This document shows positions 41,066-48,950 of a stretch of DNA of 64,000 bases, one piece after another. Position 1 is the stretch's first letter, and each line of letters opens with the position of its first letter. Both the position numbers and the translations under genes were made by a program. The notes under the pieces were generated by a model that made no database searches, was not told the origin of the DNA, and saw only the letters and a program-made list of their open reading frames with translations. The DNA comes from JBFJKD01 sp041600415. Lineage in GTDB: Bacteria; Pseudomonadota; Gammaproteobacteria; Pseudomonadales; Porticoccaceae. The stretch spans positions 80,234-144,233 of the forward strand of contig JBFIKF010000007.1 of assembly GCA_041600415.1 (NCBI GenBank), in the 5' to 3' direction.

Positions 41066-42484
41066 TCAGTTTAAAGCGGGAATTTTAATCAACATACCCT
41101 GGGTATCGGTAGCGACCCCGTCCACAAAACGCGGCCTGAAGCGGGCTTTTTTAAGGCGTGATCTGACGGTGCGCCGCAAGGTCACATCGTCTTTTGGAAG
41201 GGACGCCACCACTTCTACGTTGCTGGGAGTGCCGGTTTTCGAAACATCCAGTCGCGCTTCCACATAGGATGTTGCCGGGTTGGCTGCGTCGACAGCTGCG
41301 GCACCGTCTGCCCAGATCGCTGGCAGTAGTTGCGGTACGGAAAAAAACTGGTTCGCTACTTTTTCCGGTGCCGGCATTTGCCGTGCCAGGTTTAATGCCT
41401 GGGCGTAGGTGGCCAACGCGGTTTCCCGTCGGTTAAACAGTAAATACCAGTCCCCCAGTTCGATGTAGGCGCGGATTTTCTCCTCTGCAGTGGCGGTGGG
41501 TTGCTGTTCCAGGATAGCGATTATTTCCTCATAGGCAACGCGGCCATTGCGATAACTACTGCTGGTAAGCACCTCTCCGCGGGCGGGGAGTCCGGCGTTT
41601 AACGGTTCCGTGTTGAAGCGAAAGCGCGAGTCGTAGGCCGAGCGCCAATCGTCTCCCTCGTGGCCGGCCAGAAAAAAGCTGGTGAGCGCCTGGGTGCGCA
41701 GCAATTCAATCCGCGTGGTATAAGGTGCGACGGCCGCCTCGGCCAGACCAAGGGCGGCACCGTTGAGGGTGTGGGATGTGGCCAGATGGTCGAAAGCTGA
41801 ATCATCAGGATCTAGGGTGTAGGCACTCAGGTGCCAGTGGCTGAGTTCGTTGAGCACCGGAATCAGGCGCGGATCGTTTTCGCCAAAGCTTTTGACATGC
41901 AGCCAGAACAGATGATGGTAATCGGCGGTGGTGTCCTCGACGCGGTTAAGGGCACGGTGGCTGTCGATAATCGCCCGTAGCACCGGCGATTGCGCGAGGC
42001 TGTAAATACCACTGTTGATGCGAATAATGTGCAGGGCGCGGCGTAAGGTATCCAGCGCTTCCTGGTGTTGCTGGTTGTGCTGCAATGCCAGGCCCAGGTT
42101 GTAGAAACTTTCCGACAGGGTAGGGTTATAGGGGCTGAGTGCCTGCTCGGACTGAATAGCCTGGTAAAATTTGTCCAGAGGGATCGTTTTGTGCTGCCGC
42201 GGCTGTGGGCTTGCAGTTACATCGGTAGAGGGGGGCAGAGCTTCGCTGGCGGGGCTTTGTGGATTTGCTGGCGGAAGAGTTTGCGGGTCTGTGGTAGCGG
42301 CACCGGCAGGACTGTCAACGGTCGCACGGTCAACCTCGACGCCCAGCGCGATGCCGCTCAGGAGTACGCCAAGCACCGTGAAAATAGAGAACAATCGCGC
42401 TGTACGGTCCCCCATATTTACCATCCGAATTGTTGCAGCAAGTCCCTCAATGCCCCGTCGGGTATTGTTTACGTGCGCGGGCAT
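41066..42484 (-). CDS. TPR-type membrane protein with TonB C-terminal-like domain
   Basis: A 472-residue protein, first gene of the envelope operon. A signal anchor or signal peptide (core about 32-48) precedes a Pro-rich linker and TPR-like helices (SESFYNLGLALQHNQQHQEALDTLRRAL about 120-147; ALATYAQALNLARQMP about 345-360). The C-terminal 75 residues (SYVEARLDVSKTGTPSNVEVV, then LRRTVRSRLKKARFRPRFVDG) have the TonB C-terminal fold pattern, which usually contacts outer-membrane partners. GAGGCTCTA lies before the ATG at 42484; later ATGs at 42424 and 42415 are possible. It may couple the channel to outer-membrane parts. Confidence 0.85.
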   Translation of the reverse strand: MPAHVNNTRRGIEGLAATIRMVNMGDRTARLFSIFTVLGVLLSGIALGVEVDRATVDSPAGAATTDPQTLPPANPQSPASEALPPSTDVTASPQPRQHKTIPLDKFYQAIQSEQALSPYNPTLSESFYNLGLALQHNQQHQEALDTLRRALHIIRINSGIYSLAQSPVLRAIIDSHRALNRVEDTTADYHHLFWLHVKSFGENDPRLIPVLNELSHWHLSAYTLDPDDSAFDHLATSHTLNGAALGLAEAAVAPYTTRIELLRTQALTSFFLAGHEGDDWRSAYDSRFRFNTEPLNAGLPARGEVLTSSSYRNGRVAYEEIIAILEQQPTATAEEKIRAYIELGDWYLLFNRRETALATYAQALNLARQMPAPEKVANQFFSVPQLLPAIWADGAAAVDAANPATSYVEARLDVSKTGTPSNVEVVASLPKDDVTLRRTVRSRLKKARFRPRFVDGVATDTQGMLIKIPALN

Positions 42485-42666
42485 TAGAGCCTCGGCTTAC
42501 GCTAATGTTCCTGTTAGCCACTCTCGCATTGCGCATCATACGTTATCGCAGCAGGGTTTATCACAACCTCGCGGTCAGCTATTGTTGTGTAACAAGCGGA
42601 GTTGGGTGCGCGGCTGAAGCCGATATGGTATCGAGGGGAGCGGGGTGAAGATCCAGTCACCTGCGC

Positions 42667-42696
42667 CAGTGGTCGCTCATGCGCCGTCGACCACTG
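42667..42696. repeat. Perfect 9-bp inverted repeat upstream of the envelope operon
   Basis: CAGTGGTCG (42667-42675) and CGACCACTG (42688-42696) are exact complements with 12 bases between. They lie about 180 bases upstream of the operon start codon at 42484. An operator for a dimeric regulator or a 5'-leader hairpin are both possible. Confidence 0.55.
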
Positions 42697-42749
42697 ACAA
42701 CTGGTAGTAACCAATTCATTCTGGTTGCTAATGGATGAGTTACCGAACT

Positions 42750-42859
42750 TTCAGGCAACGTATACATTCCAAATGTTATTAAATAGTAATATTTTCGCCA
42801 ACAGGTTTATTAAATAAGTTACTTATGGCTCCATAACAGGTTGTGTAAAGTTGCCTGAA
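42750..42859. repeat. Widely spaced 10-bp inverted repeat pair flanking an AT-rich core
   Basis: TTCAGGCAAC (42750-42759) and its exact complement GTTGCCTGAA (42850-42859) enclose 90 AT-rich bases that carry two copies of TTATTAAATA. The centre-to-centre distance is 100 bases. It could be a pair of binding sites for one regulator serving the two divergent operons. Confidence 0.5.
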
Positions 42860-43333
42860 GATAAAATAAATGCATAAAATCATAGAGTTAATCGATTCGT
42901 CCTATTTTGGCATTAATTATGCTAACCTTTACCCTATTCTGGTGCACTAAGTTATTTTTCGTGTGCTTCAATAATCAATGAAAGTGCGCCATTGTGGTGG
43001 TTTGGCGCTAACGGCCAGCTTTGACTGCTGCTCTACTGGGAATTCGATGGCCACATTAATTGCAGGGGGCCGAGGCAATCGAGCGAACTAAAAATTTGGC
43101 AAATATTTATCAATAAATGCTGGGAAACCAGCGACATAAGTGCTAAAAATGTTTTTCAGCGGTTAAGATAAAAACTTGGGTGCTGCCAATTTTAAAAAAA
43201 CAGGGCCCAAATGGTGCGATTGACGGGCGTGACGACAGCGAAGTGCAAGCTGTCGTCGTTTGAACTTATCTGTTCCCCGTCGCCACCAGTGGGGCCAACG
43301 GGGTTAGTGGAGTTGAGGGGATGCTTTATTGCT

Positions 43334-44488
43334 ATGAATAATTCCTTATCCAGTGTTTCCAGAAAGCTAAAAAACAAGTTGTGGATGCTGAGCATGCTGG
43401 CGTTGTGCCATTTTCCGGCAACACTGGCTACAGACTTTCATCGATTCTGGCCGGACAATCTTTACGCAGTAAATTTCGTCGATAAAAATACCGGGTTTAT
43501 CGCTGGGTATAGCGGCACGTTGCTGCGTACCACGGACGGAGGCGACAATTGGGAAGCCCTGTACATGGGGCGCAACGAATTGATTCGTCGGGTGGACTTT
43601 GTCGATCCGAACTATGGTTGGGCTGTGGGCCACCGCGGCTCCATTTTTCACAGTAAAGATGGTGGCCGTAACTGGGAAATACAGCATAGCGTACCCAATA
43701 CCTTTCTGCGGGATGTGGCATTTGTCGACCGTAATCACGGTTGGGTGGTAGGCCATGAATCGACAATCCTGCACACGGTTGATGGCGGCATCACCTGGAC
43801 GGCACAGACGCTGGACGGTTACGTGGGCCGGGATTTACCCAGACTGCATGGCATCGTGGTGCGCAGTGCAAGCGAAGCTGCTCTGGTTGGGGAGTTTGGC
43901 GTGATTGCCCACACTCAGGATGGCGGCGAGCACTGGTCATTGGTGGCCAATGAGTCGCGGGGTACGCTACTGTCGATAGCTGCAGTCGGAGATCGCTACG
44001 TAACGGTAGGCTCGGACGGCGTAATCAATTTGGTCAGCCCGGTTGTGTCCCTGTCGACGTCGGCAGTGGCAGAGGGATTGGCGGCGGTGGTTGGTTCTGC
44101 CCAAACCGCAGCGGCGGGGCCAGCCGGCCAAACCGCATCCCCCCATGTCATTGAATATCAGATTCAAGCGCTGGCCACCGGCACCTCGGAGCACTTTTTC
44201 GCGGTTTCCGCTGCGGGTAACGGCGTGGCGGTAGCGGTGGGACGCTCGGCGGTGGTAAAAATTGATGGCACAGCGGTCTCGCCACTGGTTGCCGACGACT
44301 CGGTGGCATTGCCATTTAGCTGGTTTGGTGGCGTTGCGGTGCTGGAGGACGGCAGTTTCTGGTTGGCGGGTATCCGCGGGGCGGTGGCGCGTGGGGATCT
44401 GGCCAGTGGATCATTGACGCTCGCATTTAATCTTGCGACTTTCGATCGAGTGGTGCTTAGCTCTTCTCGCTGGGAGACGTCACAATGA
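43334..44488 (+). CDS. Ycf48-like / BNR-repeat beta-propeller protein, exported
   Basis: A 384-residue protein with a signal peptide (core about 15-28, cleavage near TLAT) and repeated propeller motifs: TTDGGDNWEAL (about 67), SKDGGRNWEIQ (about 110), TVDGGITWTAQ (about 153) and TQDGGEHWSLV (about 200). The Ycf48 family assists photosystem assembly in plants, but in non-photosynthetic proteobacteria its relatives sit next to RND exporters. The open frame extends 41 codons further upstream; the ATG at 43334 is right before the signal peptide. Its stop overlaps the RND start (ATGA). Confidence 0.88.
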   Translation: MNNSLSSVSRKLKNKLWMLSMLALCHFPATLATDFHRFWPDNLYAVNFVDKNTGFIAGYSGTLLRTTDGGDNWEALYMGRNELIRRVDFVDPNYGWAVGHRGSIFHSKDGGRNWEIQHSVPNTFLRDVAFVDRNHGWVVGHESTILHTVDGGITWTAQTLDGYVGRDLPRLHGIVVRSASEAALVGEFGVIAHTQDGGEHWSLVANESRGTLLSIAAVGDRYVTVGSDGVINLVSPVVSLSTSAVAEGLAAVVGSAQTAAAGPAGQTASPHVIEYQIQALATGTSEHFFAVSAAGNGVAVAVGRSAVVKIDGTAVSPLVADDSVALPFSWFGGVAVLEDGSFWLAGIRGAVARGDLASGSLTLAFNLATFDRVVLSSSRWETSQ

Positions 44489-46797
44489 TTGCTGCTTTAG
44501 CGCGCCTCGTCGCGCATCGCTCAAAACTGGTTTTTGTCACCCTGGCAATTATTACCTGCATTCCCGTTTACTTCGCGTTCAAGGGATTGTCCCTGAATGT
44601 GGTGCTCGAAGAAATGCTGCCCGAAGGGGCTAAAAACGTCGAATTATTTATGCGTTTTGGACAGCAGTTTGGCGGCGCTAATACCACGTTGATCGAACTG
44701 AAAAACAAAAAGGGCACAATTTATTCGCAGGCGTTTCTGGAGAAGTACAAACAGATTGCGGAGGATACCTATTATCATCCGGATAGTATCCGCCACCTCA
44801 ATCAATCGCTGATTCTGCGCAAAACCAAAAAAGTGACCGGTGCCGGCGGCAGTGTTGAAATCAACGCCATTCTGTGGCCAAACCTGCCACAAACCGACGA
44901 AGAGATGACCGATTTCCGGCGCGCGGTCAACGCACAGTTCCGCGGGTTTTTAGTGTCGGATGACGAAACGTCGGCGATGATCATTGCGGACTTCAAGGAT
45001 GACGCTGATTTTGAAGGCGTTCTAACATTCTTCACAGATATTCGCGACAAAGTGGAAGATGACAGCACTTCACTGCATGTGGTTGGGCGCCCAATTTTGC
45101 TGGGTTATATCTATCAATCTCTGGATGCGGTGTACAAGATTTTGCTGCTCTCGCTGATTATTGTGGCGGTGGTGTTGTACCTGTATTTTCGCACCTGGAT
45201 TGGTGTGTTTGTGCCGATGTTCACTGCGTCGGTGGCGACCCTGTGGGGATTGGGTGCCATGGGCTTTATCGGCTATAACCTCGATCCGCTGTTGATTTTG
45301 CTGCCAGCATTTATATTTGCGATTGTGTTGTCCCACGGTGTGCAGTTAACCAATCGGGTACTGGAAAACCTGGAAGACAATCCCGGTGATATCACCGCGT
45401 GCACGGAAAAAAGTTTACGCAGGCTGCTGATACCCAGTACCGCAGCCATCATTACCGATGCGGCGGGCTTCGCGGTGCTGGGCCTGGTGGCGATTCCAAG
45501 TATCCAGTCCCTGGCGCTAATCTGTGGCGTCTGGCTGCTCTCCATCGCGCCGGCGCTGATTTTTGCGGCTTCGGTGTTGTGCATGATTCCGGCTCCGAAG
45601 TCTCATAAAGCCCATTCGAAGCTCCTGACCAAGATATGGAAAACCATCGTGGAGCTTGAGGACCACAAGTATGTGGCGATCGGTGTGACCCTGGCTCTAC
45701 TGGTGTTTGGGGCTTTTTATGCCAAAAATCTTACCGTTGGGGACACCAAGGGTAGCGCCATTTTGTGGCCGGATTCGCGCTTTAATGTGGATGTGGACTC
45801 GATTAATACGCGTTTTTCACAGCTCGGTACGGATATGATGCAGGTGTACATCGAGGGCGACGAGAACACCATGCTCGACCCCACGGTGTATCACCAGACC
45901 GAGGCGCTGGACCGTTATATCTACGAGCACGTGCCCGAGGCGCGTCCTGCGCAAAGCCTGGTGCCGGTCATCAAGCTAATAAATTCTGTGTTGTACGAAG
46001 GTGATCCGTCCTACGAAATCATTCCCGATTCCACCGAAGAAGTGGGTTTCGATATTTATATGTTCCGTTCCCGTGGTGAGCCGGGGGATTTTTCGGCGTA
46101 CACCGATAAAGACTGGAAAATTGGCAATATTTCTTTCTTTCTCGAGGATCACAGCGTGCCGACCATCGCGCGCCTGACCCAGGCGGTGGATGAGTTTTTT
46201 CAGCTTGAAGAGGAACAGGTCAGCAAGGCTGACTTTTTATATTCCGGTGGCCAGGTGGGGATCGTCGAGGCGCTAAATACGGAAATCCGGCGGGCTAACA
46301 TGCAAACGATGATCGCCATCGCCATTGTGATCGCATTTTGCATCATTCTCTACTATCGATCGGGCATGGTCGGGCTGATTTTGTTAGTCAGTTTGGCGAC
46401 AGCGAACTTTCTAACCTATGCTTTTATGGCCTATAAGGGCGTCGGGCTGAATATCAGCACGCTGCCGCTGGCGGCGCTGGGCGTGGGTTTGGGCGTGGAC
46501 TACGGGATTTACATGGTGGACCGTATCAAGGAGGAGTTTCAAAAAGTGGGTACTGTTATCGATGCCATACACAATGCCCTGTTGACCGCGGGCAACGCGA
46601 TATTTGTTACCGCGGTCACTATGATTGGTCCGCTACTGCCCTGGGCGTTTTTCTCGCCCCTGCGCTTTCAGGCGGAAATGGGCATGTTGCTGGCGCTGGT
46701 GCTGTTTATGAATATGCTCGGTTCGCTGCTGTTTGTGCCGGCCGCGATCGCTGCCACTCGCCCCAGGGCATTGTTTACCAAGGACAGCGCTGAGTAG
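44485..46797 (+). CDS. RND superfamily (MMPL/HAE3-like) transporter
   Basis: A 770-residue inner membrane protein with the RND double-repeat plan: one helix (about 12-30), a periplasmic loop, five helices (about 215-365), a second helix near 393-412, another loop and five final helices (about 605-755). The conserved GVGLGVDYGIYMVDR motif (about 665-679) carries the Asp used in proton coupling in MMPL-type proteins. The absence of an adjacent membrane-fusion protein and TolC is typical of this class, which moves hydrophobic substrates such as hopanoids or lipids. It overlaps the Ycf48-like gene by four bases. Confidence 0.92.
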   Translation: MIAALARLVAHRSKLVFVTLAIITCIPVYFAFKGLSLNVVLEEMLPEGAKNVELFMRFGQQFGGANTTLIELKNKKGTIYSQAFLEKYKQIAEDTYYHPDSIRHLNQSLILRKTKKVTGAGGSVEINAILWPNLPQTDEEMTDFRRAVNAQFRGFLVSDDETSAMIIADFKDDADFEGVLTFFTDIRDKVEDDSTSLHVVGRPILLGYIYQSLDAVYKILLLSLIIVAVVLYLYFRTWIGVFVPMFTASVATLWGLGAMGFIGYNLDPLLILLPAFIFAIVLSHGVQLTNRVLENLEDNPGDITACTEKSLRRLLIPSTAAIITDAAGFAVLGLVAIPSIQSLALICGVWLLSIAPALIFAASVLCMIPAPKSHKAHSKLLTKIWKTIVELEDHKYVAIGVTLALLVFGAFYAKNLTVGDTKGSAILWPDSRFNVDVDSINTRFSQLGTDMMQVYIEGDENTMLDPTVYHQTEALDRYIYEHVPEARPAQSLVPVIKLINSVLYEGDPSYEIIPDSTEEVGFDIYMFRSRGEPGDFSAYTDKDWKIGNISFFLEDHSVPTIARLTQAVDEFFQLEEEQVSKADFLYSGGQVGIVEALNTEIRRANMQTMIAIAIVIAFCIILYYRSGMVGLILLVSLATANFLTYAFMAYKGVGLNISTLPLAALGVGLGVDYGIYMVDRIKEEFQKVGTVIDAIHNALLTAGNAIFVTAVTMIGPLLPWAFFSPLRFQAEMGMLLALVLFMNMLGSLLFVPAAIAATRPRALFTKDSAE

Positions 46798-46925
46798 GCC
46801 CGCGCTTTGTAGCTCGAATAACTGCGGGTGCAGGGGAGAAATTGACGAATGACCAGTGCTGAAAATGACTGGATTGGGCTTTGTGACGGGATGACAGGGC
46901 CGGAAAAAGTGAGGCAACGGCATTC

Positions 46926-46959
46926 GGTAGTACCTTAACGAATGGTAGTACGTTAACGA
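46926..46959 (+). repeat. Two 16-bp direct repeats upstream of the DUF1302 gene
   Basis: GGTAGTACCTTAACGA (46926-46941) and GGTAGTACGTTAACGA (46944-46959) differ at one base and have an 18-base period. The second copy includes the palindrome CGTTAACG. They lie 59-92 bases before the DUF1302 start, a fitting place for tandem activator sites. Confidence 0.6.
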
Positions 46960-47017
46960 CAGTAGTGGGGATAGCACGTAAAGATAATTAAATTAATTAT
47001 TAGCAAGGGGGTTGGGC

Positions 47018-48916
47018 ATGAAAATACTACACAGATATGTACTGTTGGCGCTGGGCGTGGGGGCGATGTCGCTACCGGTTTCCGCGCTCGACACCGGCAT
47101 CGATAATTTCACACTAAACGGGCGTTTGCGGCAGGGCTATTCCGTGGCCTACGATCTGGAAGGTCAGGGTAACCAGAACGGTCCCGCCAATTACCTGGCG
47201 GAGATCAAATCGTCCTATACGCCGAACCGCAACCTGACCTTTATCGGTAATTTCTGGTTGCGCGGCGACTGGTCCCCGGACTGGGATCCCATCGACGTGC
47301 AGGCCGGTATCGTCGACCCGGATTCGCCGGGCTTTTCCAGCACCCTGCCCATGACCCTGCACGAGGATCGCTGCAACCCCAGTATGGGCTCCTTCTGCTC
47401 CGATACGGACGAGCTGAAAACCCTGGGTGAAGCGGAGGATGTGATTCGCGAGTTGTCGGTGAAATACCGCGACCCCCAGCGTCGCTACACCATGAAGTTT
47501 GGCAAGTTCCAGCGCGGCTGGGGACAGTCCGATGGCCTGCGGCTGCTGGACGTGCTGCACGCTCAGGATCTGCGGGAGCGTTTTGCATTCAAGGATTCCG
47601 ACGAGCTGCGTATACCGGCGCTGATGCTGGCGACGGATTTCAATCTGAAAAAACTGGGTATGGCCGCCCCGTTCGAAGCCCTGGGTATGCGCCGCCCGAC
47701 TCTGGAATTTAATTTTGTTCCCGAGGTGATTCACTCCAAGTTTATTATTAACAACCCGACGCCGAGCGACCCCAGTTCCGGGGGAATCTTTGGCTTGCCG
47801 TTTCCGCGCCTGGTCGATCCAATATCCGGCTGGGGCCTGGTGGGGCTAGGTGCCAACCTGCACGAAAACACGCCGGACAATATCAGTTTCAAGGATGCCG
47901 AGTACTCCATGCGCCTCAAGTTCGAGACCCTGGGTGGGGAGGGTACCATCAACCTGTTTTACGGCATGCAGGATTTGCCGGTGGTCAAGCTGACCGGGGC
48001 CAATGTGGTTGTTGGCGATGCGTTTAATAATCCGGCTAATGCGCTGGCGGTGGTGCCGGTGGATCTGGCCACGACTATGGCGGCTATCTGGGCTCCTATT
48101 GGAACTTTTGGACCGACTACTGGGGGGTATTTGCCTTTCCTGAGAGGATTGGCGGGCGCAGGACCGCTCTCCAACAGCCCGTTAGCGGCGTTGACGGGCG
48201 GTCTTTGTTTCGACCCTACAAATCCTCTGCCAAACACCGTAGGTTGTTCGGTCACAGCTAACTTCGATCTGGATTACGACTACCGGCAAAAAATGGTGGG
48301 CTTTAGCTTTGCCCGGGACCTGGGGGATATGATGTCGTTTGGGCCGAAAAGCACATCCCCCACCCTGCGCCTCGAAGTGGCCTACGAGATCGATAAGCCC
48401 TTTAACCGCAGCACCGTGCCCAACCCTTTCGACGGCTCCGTGGAAACCGGCAGCCCGGCGTTGGTGGTAGATCCCAGCGACGCCATTGTCGAGAGCGACG
48501 TACTGTCCACTATGATCGGCTTTGACTATCCGCTGTGGATACCCGGTTGGGATAAACAGCAAAAATCCATCTTTACCAGCTTCCAGTTCTTCAATATCTA
48601 TACCAAGGACGCGGATAAAGGGCTGCTGTCCCAGGCCCCTTACGGCTTTACGGAAGTAGAGGATAACCAGCAGTACACCACCTTCCTGTGGAATGCGCCG
48701 ATTATGGGCGAGGCTCTGATTCTGGAAGGATTGCTGATCAAGGACCTGGACAATCAGGGCTATTTCTATCGGCAACGGGTGGACTTTCAGTTCTTCGGCA
48801 ACAGCTGGCGCCCGCGCCTGGAATGGATGCATTTCGATGGGGAACCGGAATCGGCGCCCTATGGCATATTCGAAAATTCCGACTTTGTTGAATTTTCTCT
48901 GACCTACCAATTCTAA
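47018..48916 (+). CDS. DUF1302 outer-membrane beta-barrel-like protein
   Basis: A 632-residue protein with a signal peptide (core about 7-20, cleavage near VSA), many amphipathic beta strands and a terminal Phe-like end (VEFSLTYQF), the outer-membrane-barrel signature. Early sequence FTLNGRLRQGYSV and the KFGKFQRGWGQSDGLRLLDVLHAQDLRERF block (residues about 160-190, given by its ends) mark DUF1302. These proteins occur with DUF1329 and RND/MMPL genes in aliphatic and steroid degraders. The ATG at 47018 has AAGGGGG upstream. Confidence 0.9.
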   Translation: MKILHRYVLLALGVGAMSLPVSALDTGIDNFTLNGRLRQGYSVAYDLEGQGNQNGPANYLAEIKSSYTPNRNLTFIGNFWLRGDWSPDWDPIDVQAGIVDPDSPGFSSTLPMTLHEDRCNPSMGSFCSDTDELKTLGEAEDVIRELSVKYRDPQRRYTMKFGKFQRGWGQSDGLRLLDVLHAQDLRERFAFKDSDELRIPALMLATDFNLKKLGMAAPFEALGMRRPTLEFNFVPEVIHSKFIINNPTPSDPSSGGIFGLPFPRLVDPISGWGLVGLGANLHENTPDNISFKDAEYSMRLKFETLGGEGTINLFYGMQDLPVVKLTGANVVVGDAFNNPANALAVVPVDLATTMAAIWAPIGTFGPTTGGYLPFLRGLAGAGPLSNSPLAALTGGLCFDPTNPLPNTVGCSVTANFDLDYDYRQKMVGFSFARDLGDMMSFGPKSTSPTLRLEVAYEIDKPFNRSTVPNPFDGSVETGSPALVVDPSDAIVESDVLSTMIGFDYPLWIPGWDKQQKSIFTSFQFFNIYTKDADKGLLSQAPYGFTEVEDNQQYTTFLWNAPIMGEALILEGLLIKDLDNQGYFYRQRVDFQFFGNSWRPRLEWMHFDGEPESAPYGIFENSDFVEFSLTYQF

Positions 48917-48950
48917 TGAGCGTCAAACACGGTTAACAGGAGTTTGTGAA

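Larger units (their letters stand above)
42485..43333. other. Long AT-rich divergent intergenic region
   Basis: About 850 bases separate the envelope operon (leftward) from the Ycf48-RND operon (rightward). I see no gene in it. It contains a perfect 9-bp inverted repeat (42667-42696), an imperfect 8-bp one (42706-42729), a distant 10-bp inverted pair (42750-42759 and 42850-42859) and a 10-bp direct repeat TTATTAAATA at 42776 and 42807. It is clearly more AT-rich than its flanks, so it probably holds both promoters and the control sites of the two operons. Confidence 0.6.

Noticed and set aside
48182..48910. 242-codon minus-strand open frame
   Set aside because: Antisense to the DUF1302 barrel gene; composition is that of a shadow frame.
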